A stretch of DNA of 64,000 bases from Primulina eburnea (taxonomy: Eukaryota; Streptophyta; Magnoliopsida; Lamiales; Gesneriaceae), in assembly GCF_022965805.1 (NCBI RefSeq), contig NC_133101.1:3658001-3722000 (forward strand), in the 5' to 3' direction. A model generated the notes under the pieces. That model did not search any database. It was not told the DNA's origin and was given only the letters and a program-made list of their open reading frames with translations. This document shows positions 25,363-38,000 of this stretch, piece after piece. Within the stretch, counting starts at the first letter, position 1; the number at the start of each line of letters is the position of its first letter. A program made the position numbers and the translations under genes.

Positions 25363-26449
25363 TAGAACTCTACTACAACCAGTCTCCTTACACCATTAAA
25401 TGATCAATAACATCATTTTCAGATACGTGTGAATCTCTAAAACTCACTTTATACCTTACTAATTCATTTATAAAGTATATTGAATCTTGTTTTGTTGCTA
25501 AAAATCAGCTCAAGAGGTTCAAAACTAGCTATAATACTAAACAAATTGACATTTTGACATGTGAATTCTATTCAATTTCAGCTTCACTACTCTTCGTTAT
25601 TTTATGCATAACTCCCTTAATACTCGACCACGATTGGATCATAACACTAACTCAGCGGAGAACATTTTCAACACTTGTAAGTGTTTTGGTCATGTTCCAT
25701 GCTTAAAATGGGCCGCAGACCTAGTACGTAAAACAGAGCAGCAAAGATCAAAAACTCACAACAAATAGCATATAACTCCAAATCAGTTCCATTTTTTTTC
25801 ACTTCTTCATATTTCACTAAACTTGAACGCAGTATTCTCCACTGAATTTCTTAAGCTATGACATATTCCAGAACCATCTAAAAGGGCAGCACAAAATTTA
25901 TGTCAAGAAGCCGAAATCACATTCCATTGCTAAATTCAACTTAAACCTCACCATGTTACCAAAGAATTATCGAGCTGATTTCGTTTCTGGGAACTTATGC
26001 CACTTAAATATATATTCAACAGCTCAAACCAAAATGTAATCCATAGAAACAAATACTATCCAAAGTTTCACTGAACTAGCCTCCTAAACCTTCAAATTCT
26101 AAATAGCACTAGCACAATCCAGTGAACTATCCATTCTCATCAATCTATTTATTCATGTAATAAAATACATAATCATCATCATCATTACACGCTCAAGAGA
26201 TGAATATAAATTCGTCAAGTAAATGCAAAATTCGACCCATCCCAGTCAATGAATTCAAATTGGCCAACACAAACATCCCCAAATTTTTATTTTCGCAAAT
26301 AACGTCGTAATCCATTGAATGAATTCAATTGTGTGTGGTGTGCTGCCCCAATCCACCACTTTAGCCAGAAATTTAAGACCAGGCAGAAATACAATCATTT
26401 CTGTAAAACAAATAAAAAAAGGAATAAAACGAAACAACAGCCATCGTTC
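25363..26449. other. Non-coding region upstream of the golgin fragment
   Basis: Moderately AT-rich, with no exon of golgin or any other family recognised. It may be an intron if the fragment was copied together with a 5' leader. Confidence 0.35.
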
Positions 26450-26640
26450 CTCACCTTGTGTATCCCGAACGGAGATCTGGGCGGATCAAACAAGAAACAA
26501 CACCACGATTTCAGCCCTTTTTTTCTCGCGCCTCTCTCTTTTCCTTTTTTCGTCTGTTTGAAGAGAAAGAGGGAGAAAGGGACTGGGACGGAGTTATGGC
26601 GTGTGGGAGAGCACAAAGAAGAGTGAGCTAACGTCCTACG
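26450..26640. repeat. Sequence resembling the GGT 5' leader
   Basis: Shares scattered blocks in the same order and orientation with 23285-23410: cgcctctcttttc, gtctgtttg, a gag-aaagaggg-like purine run, gagttatgg-gtgtg and acaagaag-gtg. A minus-strand splice donor (CACAAG|GTGAGG, at about 26455) follows in the leftward direction. This suggests a diverged duplicate of a GGT-type promoter and leader now sitting in front of golgin exons. The similarity was judged by eye and is partial. Confidence 0.4.
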
Positions 26641-27356
26641 GAGGATATTAGCGTATGATTTTTAGCCTTTTTTTTCCAAGTCAGCGTAGCATGATTGGTA
26701 GTGTAATAAAACGTGCAAGAATTATATATATATATATATATATATACATTATATTTTTTTCCAGTTTTTACCCTTATATCAAAGGCAGAGGTATATGTGG
26801 GGTTGGGTTGGGCTCCAGCTCCACCTAAATTTTTTTTTTGAAAATAATTATGTTTTATTTTAAAAAAAAATTTATTAGCCCCATTAATTTTTATTTATTT
26901 TTCATTTTTTGCTACATAGTTATCAAAAAAAAAAGAACAAACATGGTAAATGGTTGGAATAATAATAATAATATTACTAATAATAATAATAATAATAATA
27001 TACAAAATAAAAATATATATCTTATAACCTTACGTCCTAAGACTCCTAACCCCTCAATTCCCAAATCCCATTCTCGGTTCTCCTATTCACTCACGCCTCC
27101 AAGCTCCAGTGCCCAGTGGTCTAATAATCCAGTCTCAGGTTCCACTCTCGATTCTCAAGGGCCAACCAACACAAGAAAGGTATTTATCAATTCTCAAATC
27201 CAAATTTCCTGTTTTTTTAAATTTGATTGTGAGGTGGGAGTTTTGAAAATATTTAATCTACTGGACGAGCATTTTCAGCAATATAATGAAACTTGTTAAA
27301 ACAGGAAACTTGTTAAAACAGCTCTCCCTGTTTTAACTCTCCCTGTTTTAATTCTC
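26641..27356. other. Simple-sequence-rich gap
   Basis: Contains a TA run at 26723-26746 and an AAT-type trinucleotide run at 26959-27000. The open frame at 26838-27299 runs through these repeats and is not a gene. The stretch at 27264-27303 (gacgagcattttcagcaat then atgaaacttgttaaaacag) is a displaced copy of part of the hAT fragment that follows. Confidence 0.5.
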
Positions 27357-27557
27357 CCTGTTTCTACATCAACAACGGAACGAGCATTTTCAGCAATGAA
27401 ACTTGTTAAAACAGCTCTTCGTAACAAGATGGAAGCAGAGTTTTTCGGAGATTCTATGGTAATCTACATCGAACGAGATTTGGTTGAAAAAATTGATAAC
27501 GATTTAATAATTAATGAGTTTTATTCTAAGAAGAATCGAAGAGCACAACTTCAGTAG
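27357..27557 (+). pseudogene. hAT transposase C-terminal (dimerisation) fragment
   Basis: An open frame of 66 codons reads STTERAFSAMKLVKTALRNK, then VIYIERDLVEKIDNDLIINE and KKNRRAQLQ before a TAG. TTER-FSAMK and YIERD are hallmarks of the hAT dimerisation domain at the C-terminus of TTF-zinc-finger-type plant hAT transposases. The zinc finger and catalytic parts are absent upstream. A partial copy of its first codons is repeated at 27264-27303, so the 5' side was rearranged by a short duplication. It cannot encode a working transposase. Confidence 0.8.
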
Positions 27558-27749
27558 CGTTTTAACTCCATATTTTTGAAGGTATTAAATATTAAATACT
27601 CTTGTTCTATGTTTTCATTAATTCAATGTTTACATATTTTTATTTGAATTTTTTAGTTAATTATTTATTTTATGAAATGCAGATGGGACGGAGTCAGCCC
27701 CATGTAATTTTGAATCCTGACTCCGCCCCTGCCTTATATGATAGTTGGC

Positions 27750-27933
27750 AAGAACTTGTGTAAAATGATCTCACGGGTCGTATTTGTGAGACGGATCTTT
27801 TATTTGGGTAATCAATGAAAAATATTATTTTTATGCTAAGAATATTACTTTTTGTTGTGAATATCGAATATGGGTTGGGTTGACCCGTCTCACAGATTAA
27901 GATCCGTGAGACGGTCTCGCATGAGACTCACTC
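27750..27933. mobile_element. MITE of the GAGACGGTCTCA-ended family
   Basis: Left end with atgatctcacgggtcgtattt, right end with gatccgtgagacggtctcgc. Internal signature blocks are tttatttgggtaatcaatga, attattt-tatgctaagaat and gggttgacccgtctcaca. Length is about 184 bp and it is non-coding. The two ends are related inverted motifs. The same family recurs at 38696, 38995 and 39792, with a partial copy at 5471. Confidence 0.8.
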
Positions 27934-28087
27934 ATTATACTAATATTACACTTTTTTTTTATTTTTTTAAATTTCAACATACACTTTTATTTTAATTTTT
28001 TTTATTTCAATCATTCAAATTTTAATTTAGTCCCTCCATAATTTGTCAAATTTCACTTTAGTCCATCGATAATGATAAAAAAGATTG

Positions 28088-28118
28088 TGCACACGCGTTA
28101 CATGTGCAGAGTAACTAG
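28088..28118 (+). mobile_element. Helitron-type 3' terminus
   Basis: A short hairpin (stem TGCACA at 28088-28093 with TGTGCA at 28103-28108, 9-nt loop), then a 6-nt spacer and CTAG at 28115-28118 followed by T. This is the classic Helitron 3' end (hairpin plus CTRR, inserted next to T). The matching 5' TC end was not found. If real, the element extends leftward from here. Confidence 0.55.
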
Positions 28119-29450
28119 TATATAATATATATATATATATATATATAAAAGCACGAATAAATTTTTTTGGGCAAATTTCGGTCGGTCCCGGTCAAAAAAA
28201 ATAAAAACACGCGTCTTACGTTGCTTTCTCCAACAAATCAAGCGATTGTGCTGTCAAGAGGAGGGCGCTTGTATAGGGGTTATTGCAACCGGTTTTCTTT
28301 TTCTCTTCGTTCTTCTTCGACTCCATCTGGGTGACATTGTTTTCTGCCAATCGTACTCTACTCGCATGGGCATTAGTTATAGCCGAGACGAACTCTTTAA
28401 TGTCTGAGCTTGGTTCGTTTAAAATCGAGCCGAGCTCGAGATTTATTTAATGAATATATCCATGGCTCACGAGCTTATTCAAGCCTTTTATCGAGCCTAA
28501 ACAAACTTAATAAATATGAATTATACATTTAAATTTTCATTAAATTAATCAAAAAATAAATTATATATTTAAAGAAAAATATACTATTCTTGTTAAAATT
28601 TGTAAATTTATTATAATAAATATATTTAATAGATTTTTCTATATATTCATAAATAATATGCACAATCAATCAATCAATCAAATATCAAAACTATTATTTT
28701 TTTTATCTAAAAGATTACTCATGAACTTACCAATGAACATGTTCACGAGCTAACGAGCCGAATACTATAAAACTTGAATTTTGTTTAATTATCTTAACGA
28801 ACCTCGTTAAACGAGATCGAACGAACTTTTATCGAACCATGTTTCAAATACTCACAGATGATTTGGATAGTTTACGTCCCTGTACGCAAACTCGTGCAAT
28901 CAGGAAACCTCAGGTCGCTCATATTCCGCATGCCGCTTGCAACCAACAGCTCCAGATTCAAGATTCTACCCAAGAGCTACAAACAGAGTGTTATACTATT
29001 AATCCTCAATTAAAGCTTCACCCACGGTGCGAAGATGCCAACTAATGAGCGAAAAGTAGAGGAGTACGAGGAAGAAGGGTGTGCTTTAGCTTTCATCGGA
29101 TTCAGAAATCGGGGAGGCGTTTCATTACTTGGATTCGGTAGATGATGCAGAAGGTGGGACGCTCGGCAGTTCGTTCACTCTGCTACATACGAGGCGCCCC
29201 AATACTCATGGCGGGCTCCATCCCGGCATAACACCTCCACGCTCCAACCTGTATCAAATAAATTTCCTGAAATTTAGGTGCTTGTTCCTTGGCTTTCTGA
29301 ATTTCTGGAATGGATTTTGTGGTTTATATGATTATGAGCTATTCTTGAAACATCAAGTGATTGGAATTTTTTATTTTTTAAAATTTGTAGTGATTGAGGG
29401 GGAGCTTTAAGGTTCAGTTTTATCTAACAAAAAAATGGTTTACCTCATAA
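28119..29450. other. Intergenic, with dispersed GAGCTCG-type repeat DNA
   Basis: 28120-28147 is a TA-rich run. 28384-28833 resembles the common plant repeat built from gagctcg/cgagccg/gttcacgagct motifs, in AT-rich DNA. The frames at 28839-29045 and 29129-29410 match nothing I know. They lie just upstream of the CASTOR/POLLUX pseudogene and could be its decayed 5' part, but no recognisable residues support that. Confidence 0.4.
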
Positions 29451-29471
29451 TATTTCTCATTTCTTTTTCAG

Positions 29472-30813
29472 CCCACGTTTTAACTGTTTCTCTAGGATTG
29501 TGCTTGCAGTATCCATATCTGAACCTTATGCTAAGCCTCTTGCTTTGTTAGTTTCTACTTTATTGTTGATATCTCTTGGTGGATTAGCGCTTTTTGAAGT
29601 TACTGATGACCATTTAGCTGCTTGCCTGCTTCCCTTTGGCTTTCTTGGCCTTATGTAGCTGACTCAGGGAATCATGCAAATTCCAAAGGCAAAGGTTCTC
29701 GGCTTGTTTTTGTTTCCATTAGTTTTGGTGGGATGCTTATATTTGCAATGATGCTTGGCCTTGTTTCTGATGCTATTTCTGAGAAGTTTGACTCACTCAG
29801 GAAAGGAAAAAGTGAAGCCGTGGAGCAAATTCACACTCTCATCCTTGGGTGGAGTGATAAGTTGGTGTGTATACCCACTCTCTGAAATGTTGTACAACAA
29901 AATAATTTTTTTTAATTTTTATAGGCATCCTGTTGTTCAATTTTTGTTATATCTTGTTGCTAGAGTGCCATGAGTGGCAAGCTCTATTGTATTGAAAGAG
30001 ACCATTGTTAAATCAACTTGTCATAGCCAATGAGAGTTTGGATGGAGGAATAGTGGTTGTTATGGATGAACAAGACAGAGAAGATATGGAGCTTGACATT
30101 TGCTAAGATGAAATTTCAGTTTAGAGAACATCAGTGATATGCAGAAGTGGAGGCCCTCTTATGTTAGTTGACTCGAAAAAAGGGTGCTATTTCTTGTTTT
30201 TCTTCCATAGCTTACTCATATTTCGCTTATTTTTGGACTCATACTTAATTTGATATCCAAGAATTTACGAATTCAACTGACAATGGCTATTTGAAATCTA
30301 TGGTTGTATGTACATGTGTGTGTGTGTGTGGCTGTTTTGACTATTGATCATATAATGGTCGAGTTTATTAATCAAGCTAGGTGTAAGAGATTTCCTTGGT
30401 ATCTGTTTCTAAAGCCGTGCTATAATTGTCCTCGCCGAAGATGTAAATGCTGACCAGGTGAGGGCGATTGAGGATTGAACACACATCGATACTGCTTGTT
30501 TAACGTATGATACCTATTTGAAGTTTCTTACTTACGGATGCAGAGTGATGCTCGGGCACTAAGAACAGTATCAAGCCTGACAGGTGTGAAAGAAGTACTG
30601 AGGGCACACATAGTGGTAGAACTTAGTGATCTTGATAATGAAGTCTTAGTTAAATTCTTTGGTGGAGATCTTGCTCAAACCATTGTGGCACATGATGTAA
30701 TTGGTTGGCTGATGATTCAATGTGCTCTACAGTTTGTTGATGTTTTGATGACGAAATCGAGTCGAGATATAGCCCGTTTGTCGTTTGGGAAAAAAATAGC
30801 TGATATTCAATAA
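29472..30813 (+). pseudogene. CASTOR/POLLUX (DMI1)-type nuclear-envelope cation channel pseudogene
   Basis: CASTOR and POLLUX are nuclear-envelope channels needed for calcium spiking in root symbiosis. Parts of four exons are readable. 29472-29872 covers the last membrane helices, with the pore motif ADSGNHA and GGMLIFAMMLGLVSDAISEK; it ends ILGWSDKL at a retained donor TTG|GTGTGT. About 30005-30170 carries NQLVIANESLDGG and TSVICRSGGPLML. About 30400-30462 carries IIVLAED-NADQ. 30541-30735 carries SDARALRTVSSLTGVKE, HIVVELSDLDNEVLVK and AHDVIG. Frameshifts occur near 29630, 30100 and 30415, and homology stops near 30735, where the frame runs into unrelated sequence to 30813. Because introns remain, this is a duplicated segment and not a processed copy. 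The N-terminus and most of the RCK-like C-terminus are missing. It is certainly non-functional. Confidence 0.85.
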
Positions 30814-31446
30814 ATTAAAGATATTTTAATGGTAGTTTAAATGTGAGATTAAACCTCCTAGGCCTTAAATCTATTATACACAAACATGTGCAACTTAAAT
30901 GCATGGCTTAACTATGGATTTTGCCTGTAATGTCTACACTTACAAAAATATTTTCGACCTAATCTCTTATCGAAACACCTATCTACACGTTATAAATTAC
31001 AGTTGTTCTATTGTTTATCACAAGTTTCATTCCATTGATATAGTTCCTCTATTGTTTATAACAAGTTTCATTCCATTGATATATAGCATAAACAACTGAT
31101 GATTAAATTTTTTAGGACGTTACATGTGGCAGAAACATACCAAATCATGTGATTACTATGCCTTTTAATTTAAAATAACAAATTGTGATTTGACAGCTAT
31201 CAATATCTGCAAGTGAATAACCTACTTGTATTGAAGTTAACAACAGTTGTCACAATATTTATCGTAACTTATATATTGTTTTAACTTATTCAGATACTAT
31301 ATAAAAAGTCACTTACCTTCTTCTATTTTACCTTACATATATTTACATGATTGGTAAAAAAAACTTGAAAGTCGGTGTACTTAACGCTTCTAATATAGGT
31401 ACATGTGGCGTAGGCATAGATCATGTGTATAATATTATTATTGTTT
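30814..31446. other. AT-rich intergenic gap with a small tandem repeat
   Basis: A unit of about 42 bp (ctattgtttat-acaagtttc then attccattgatata) occurs twice at 31010-31085. Nothing coding seen. Confidence 0.5.
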
Positions 31447-32145
31447 GAACACTTTGGTACACATTATAGGATAAACATGTGATAAATAATATAATGATAA
31501 GTTAAGGATAAATAAGATATATGATTTTATATTTAATGTTTGGTATGATTTTAATAAGAGTGATTAAATTTATATATTAGATTGTAATGGCAAAATTAAC
31601 CTTATCATAATAAATTTTATAATTTCAAAGTTGTTGCTTGAGTTCATATTTTTAATTTGTTCATGCGTCGATAGTGCTTGCATGATTTATTTATTTTTAC
31701 CTAATTTTATATATTATATAATACGATAATTGAGCCATTGATTTTGTGATTCAAGTCCAACATTAATTTTTAAGGTTAATCGAATGATACTAATAATTTT
31801 ATTGAGATTTATAAAATTTATTTATATAATTATTTCGAATTCATTTATATAATTATCATATTATATAATATATAAAAATAAATAAAAATATTTATTTGAT
31901 TTTAATTTCTACCTACTAGCATAGATTTAGAAAAATCATTTATAAATTGTGGGTAATTAAGTCATTTGTAGTGTATTTTATCATTAAATTAAAATTATCA
32001 CACCTAATAGAAGGGACATTTTATCCTTCTAAAAAATTATTTATCGAGGTCTCGTGATATTATCATGGTCTTTTTAAAAAGGTACCAAAAATGAGATAAG
32101 GAGTATTTATCAGTCCCTCCATTATCCCATGTATCAAACTATGCC
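31447..32145. mobile_element. Tourist-like non-autonomous DNA transposon, copy 2
   Basis: About 699 bp, collinear with 12254-12944 over its whole length (shared blocks such as tttaatgtttggtatgattt, taagagtgattaaatttat and tctacctactagcatagatt). The right end gtatcaaactatgcc is well kept and is followed by TTA. The left end is decayed (gaacactttggtacaca). Non-coding. Confidence 0.75.
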
Positions 32146-33124
32146 TTATAGTATACTTACATTGTAGCTCAACTATAAATCTTATATATAATACTATTAT
32201 TATCTTAACATTGTTATCTATTGAAAAATAATCCTAAAATATTTCTCAAAAGTAATAACAATATAAATAGGTTAAAGAAATATTTAATTGTATTACTTAG
32301 ATTTAAATTGTAAGTCACTACACATTTAATTAATTAATTAATAAAATCATATATAACATTGTAGTGAAACCATCAACTCTGGAAGCTATCTTAAATAATT
32401 ACATTTACTGTTGATGATATCTAAGTTTTATCAAGTTTTCTACGATTCTTATTAATTTTTCTAAACATAAAATACCAGTTAATATAACTTAGGCTACAGA
32501 ATATATTAACCGATATATATAAGGAAATATTAAAGTACACTATTAGATAATATGATTTCAAATTAACATGTTTTTTTCTTCTAAAATACTTTGTTTATCT
32601 TATTTACATAACATAAATATCTTTCTTCCCTCTACTCATAACTAATTACTATTGCATTTATTGTATAAACATTTATATAATTTTACTAATTTTAGCTTGA
32701 TCTAAAATTCGTAAACTGTTATCAATCTTTTTAAAATATCCAATTTTAAAAATGATTATATTCTCACTAGTCTAAAAAAAAGATATGAACAATGTATATG
32801 CGGCAAAATCAAATTGTACATCAAGTTAATAATGAAATTGTTATCTTATTTGTGTATTATCCAACATGCTTAACTATTTATTTCACGCTTCTTACTCTTA
32901 CTTAGCTAAATCAATTTTTCGATAAATTAACAAACTTTTCGCATAATACCGTGTATATATATGTGTGTGTGTGTGTGTGCGCGCGCGCGTGCGTGTAGTT
33001 GTGCAACTTTCCCAACTTCAAATATGAGAAGTATACAAATTAAATAACTCTATACATTTCCATATGAGTAATATCATATTAAAATTTTCAGATCAAAAAA
33101 CTACCTTGGATACTTATATATTAT

Positions 33125-33172
<48 letters not shown>

Positions 33173-35078
33173 CAATTCTTTCAATCGTTCTAATTAATGT
33201 TTCTTATCCCATAAGAAGATCGGTTAATATTCTTTAAAATATAGTCCATATTTATCTCTATATATAAGTAAACAAAAACTGATCAACCAGATGATGTAGC
33301 TTCATATTTACACTTTTTTTCCCTCTAAAACACTTTGCTTTCCTAAAATACATGACAATAATATCTTATTTCCACTCTATTCATACCTAATTATTGTTGC
33401 ATTATTTATGTAAATTTTTTATATAGTTCTGTTATTTGTAGCTTCGGAATGTTATACATCATTTTCTTATTAATCATATAGGTATTGTCATTTTTATATA
33501 AATGTTCATTTCATTGACATGTGACATTATCACATGATGAGTAGATTTTTTTGGACATCACAGATGGCTAAAATACACCAAATGTTGTGGTGACGAAGGT
33601 TTCTAAATATAGATTATAAATTTTAATTTACCACCTATCAACAGGTACATATGACAAACCTACTTTTATTGAAGTCGAAAAGAATGACCACGACATTTAT
33701 TATAAATTATATATGACTCAACACATTTCATATAAATATATGAAAATTCACTTAGCACCCTCTACCTTACCTTATATATACTGATATTTTTAATTACCCG
33801 AGTCTTAACATACTTGTCGTGTTATAATTTCTCAATACTCATCTTTTGCTAATTACAAATCCAGTATATAAACCAAATTCAATGGCAAACAATCTTTATA
33901 GTACATGTATCGATTGTAAACAATATCACTATAACTACCTATTTCAGAAAGAAGTTGAAGATCTAATAATAAGATTTACTCCAACCCAGTGTGGGCCATC
34001 GTCTTATGAAGAGAGTACATCAATCGCCTCCCTATTAATTTTTTTATTACATATTATTGACATGTGCTTTCTTCTTAATATGATCGTTCCATACAATTTC
34101 TATTTATATAATTTAATTTCATTTATTAGTCTCTCATTGTAGTCATCTATTCAAATGTCTTGCGAATTAAATCAACTCTCATGTTTAAATATCTGAAAAA
34201 CTCGAAATTACAAAATTTATAACTACGTAGACTAAATTATCAGGTAAAAAAAATCTTATATATATTGATATCTTTTTCTATATTAACAAGTTTTCAAATT
34301 TCTTTTAGTACACTAAGGTTTTAAGTGCTCTTATCGATTGTTTAGTTACTCATATTACAGTTAATATTTAAGTTAAAGTTATCATATTCGTAAATCTATT
34401 AGCGTCGACAATGTCATTAAGTATGAAACCCTTACAACCACTACTATGAATTAAATATGAATACTTTATTTTTGAATTTATAATAACTTATTTATGGAGT
34501 AGATACCCGATTAAATTTTAAGTCGAGTCATATACTTTATGTCCAATTTGAGGCATGTTATTAAACTTCTCTCTTTTGAACACCAAATCATGAATCATTT
34601 TCCTAACTATTTAACTTTTATAAATTCTATGTACTTTCATTTTTTTAGGCACAATTCCCACTTGAAATAATAATCGTTTGATTACGAATAAAAAAAAAAT
34701 AAAAAATTACTATACTCATAATACTTATAGCTTTTAAAATTAGATTATTAAATAAAACCTACACAAATATGAATACGTAGTTAGTTCTTATGAAAAAAAA
34801 TATAAATGATCATATGTTGGACTACAAACCTGGGTAAGACACCTCAAGAATTGAGATGCCCATACCTAATATATATATAAATTATCAAAAATCAAGAAAA
34901 TCATGACCATGACTGACATAAATGAATGTGATATTATCATTACACACGGTCGGATCATATTTTGTAATAAAAATATAGCAAACTAATACTGAAATTAATA
35001 AAAATCAAAAATCAAAATAACAGAAAAATAAAAATATCAAAAATACAATCTTCTGAGAACTTTATTTATGATTTTTAT
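32146..35078. other. Gene-free AT-rich region
   Basis: Very AT-rich. Contains a mixed TG/GC run at 32956-32996 (tgtgtgtgtgtgtgtgcgcg type) and a TA microsatellite at 33128-33169. The 98-codon frame at 33846-34142 has no family resemblance and skewed composition, and I do not call it a gene. Ends at the target duplication of the solo LTR. Confidence 0.5.
33128..33169. repeat. (TA)n microsatellite
   Basis: Uninterrupted AT dinucleotide run. Confidence 0.9.
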
Positions 35079-38000
35079 TGTAACGTTCCGAAAATCTGAA
35101 AGTCCACGTGAACCACGTGCATGTAAATTATTAATTTTCTTTGGTATTTTATTAAATTCTTTTAAACCATTAAATTCATGTTTATTTTATTAATTTGTGT
35201 TTAATTATTTTATGCATTTTATGCATAATTCATGCATGATAGAATATAATTCACGAAATTCTTGCATTAGGATTTTTAGGTGCATTTCACGATCGAAGAG
35301 GAACGGAGATCGGAGAATTTTCAGGAAAATTATTTTATTATATAATTAATTTTTATTAATTAAAATAAGGTGTTTTAAAGGTATTTTTCAAAATAGAATT
35401 TTTATGGGTATTTTTACCATCATGATTTTAATTTTTATCGGTACGCAAATTTTATCAATTCGGGGGACTTTTTAAGGTTTCGGCTAATATTTTCAAAGAC
35501 TTACCAACATGCAATATTTTTCGGGAGCATGTTCGAATTTAACGAGCCAACTTTTAAGCCCATCGGGCTTAAATATTCTTTTAAACCTTTAATTGTCAAG
35601 ATGAGATGACATTAACCTTTTCAATTATTATATCATCAAACCTAATCACCCCTTCACCTCCCGTAACCCCCCACAGCCGACACTCACCCCTTTTCATTCA
35701 AAATCCTCTCAGTTTCATCATATTCCAGCTGAAAGCTTCGGTCATCTCCTTTCTTGCAAGAAGATCATTCGGCGTTGCATGGTTGCTTCATTCTTCAACC
35801 GTCTTGCGTTTGCACATCATAAGGCACGCTTTGTATTATCTCTTGCTGCATCATAAACGTTTTTATATGCTGGAGAGTGCATTCATGCATGACAATTCCG
35901 ATCTAGCTTAGTTCATGAAGAAATTTCGGTTTTTACGTACGTTCTTGCACTTTCTTGATTGCTACTCACTAATTCCTTAATTTTGTTGCAAGGGGGCTGT
36001 CGTGTGTCATGTTGAGGGGTTCCTTATGCCAAGGTTATGCTGTCATATGGTTGGGTCTGAGTTGTAAGGGAGGTACGCTATGAATGGTTAAGATAGAATG
36101 GAGTTTGTATCGGTTTTGGGGTAGAGCGTGTGCCAAGGACAGATCCAGCAACACAAGAACTGATCTGAGCCATGGATTAGATCCTTGAGGATCTGAGACA
36201 AGGCCTGAAAGGGGCTCGATACTTGCTGGAAGGTGGGATCGATCGGGTGAAGGGTAGGATCGATAGGTGCTTTTGGGGGCTTCTCGGTTATTTTTTTATT
36301 ATTGAGGCTAGAGGCGTGCATGGGGGCAGTGGTTTGGTTCTGATAGGGGCTTGGGGTCTGTTCTAGGTCCTCGTTAGGTTGTCTAATGGCTGGTGCAAAT
36401 GGATAGCTTGAGGCGTGAGTTGGAAGAGGAAATAAATGCATGAGGTGGTGAACTAGGATAGGACCGATTGTTGGGCAAGTTCTGGAAATTCAGCCGTGTG
36501 TTTGGGGGGCCTACTATCATTGTTTTAGGACTAAGTGTTTTAAGTTATGACAAAAGGTTGGGAATTTGGTAGAGTTTCGAGTCTGAAAGGAATTTTATTC
36601 CTTGATTTATTCCTTGATATATTTTCCTTATCAATTACTTTCTTTTTGATAATATCCTTAGTATTTTTGCCTTTCTGGAGTATGATTTCGTGTGGACTCA
36701 AAAGACTCAAGATATTATCTATAAGATATATTATCCTTATTTTCAATAGAGTTTGTTTCCTAATGAAATTGGTTTCCATGTTTAATAGGAAAAAGGATGA
36801 AGTGGATATAAATAAGAGGAGAAGATACTGATCTCAGTGCTTTTGTTTTTTGGAGTGAGAGACGAATTGATACGCACAGACGTTTTCCGAGAATAGCAAA
36901 TCTCGTGTCGTTGAAAGTTTGTTGCTGTGAAGTGCTGACAACATCTGAAGACAACACCTAATCACTGTTTTGATTAGAGTGTTGAGTTTTGAAGATTTTT
37001 CACTTCTCAGTTGATGCATCCCATATTGTTTTGATTATACAGTTTGTTAGAGGTTTAGGATGCATGTTGTTACTCACCTTTTTAAGGGAGTTGTTTTATT
37101 CTTTCACTAGTATTGGTTTTTGTAAACTTATAAGTTTTTCTAGTGAATTATTTTGCCCTAAGGCACTGCACAAGTATTTTATACTTGTGCATAATTAACT
37201 GACTCGTCTCTCGTATTACTATTGTTCCAGTTACATGTTAGTGTGTTAAAAGTATAATTTCCGCTGCATGTTGTCGTGGGTGTTACAACACCTACGCACA
37301 ACACCTACATTCTGATACACACAACATTCACCCTCATCACGTTCACACTGTGGAAACTAAACTTTCAGAGTCGATTCGGGTTAAAACCGGAACCTCGGCC
37401 TAAATTTTAAAACGAATCGGTTAAGTTGTAATATGGGCTCGAGTTTACGTCTAGGAACGCTTATAAATATGTTTTGGAATATTTTAAGGAGTTTGGTAAG
37501 CTTCGGGTCAATTTTAGAGGTCCAGGGTTGAAACGATATTTTCGGGTTTCCAGGGGCAAAATGATCATTTTGCACCCAGGGTGAAATTTTGGTCAAGACA
37601 GCGCCCTGAGCACAAATATATGATATTTTGAATGATTATGCATCATTTTTACGATTTTTACGCAATTACGATAAATACGTTGCCTGCTTGTTTTAAAGAA
37701 AAAGTTACGCATATGCATATTTTTATTAAATGATGATATTTTTGAATGATGGGAATTGGTTGTGACTGACGATATATATGTATACGATGACATGAGATAT
37801 GATGAGCTGAGGCCCGGGCTCAGTGGGCGGGTAATGCTGTCGCTGATGTCCCCCGCCGCCGGGTACCACGGTTTTTATAGATGGATCCATCGATAGAGCT
37901 GATACGATAGAGCTGATACGAAAGTCACAACTAATTAACTGAATTCAATTAAAAGAAAATATTTAAGTTTATGATGACACGATGAGCTGTTTTGACACGT

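Noticed and set aside
26838..27299. 153-codon frame
   Set aside because: Runs through AAT and A/T simple repeats and has low-complexity Asn-rich composition with no family features.
33846..34142. 98-codon frame in AT-rich DNA
   Set aside because: No motif, no splice context and hydrophobic low-complexity composition; consistent with chance.
35606..36441. Frames of 101 and 117 codons
   Set aside because: Both lie inside the solo LTR (35079-38475), whose leader region is GC-richer and so keeps frames open.
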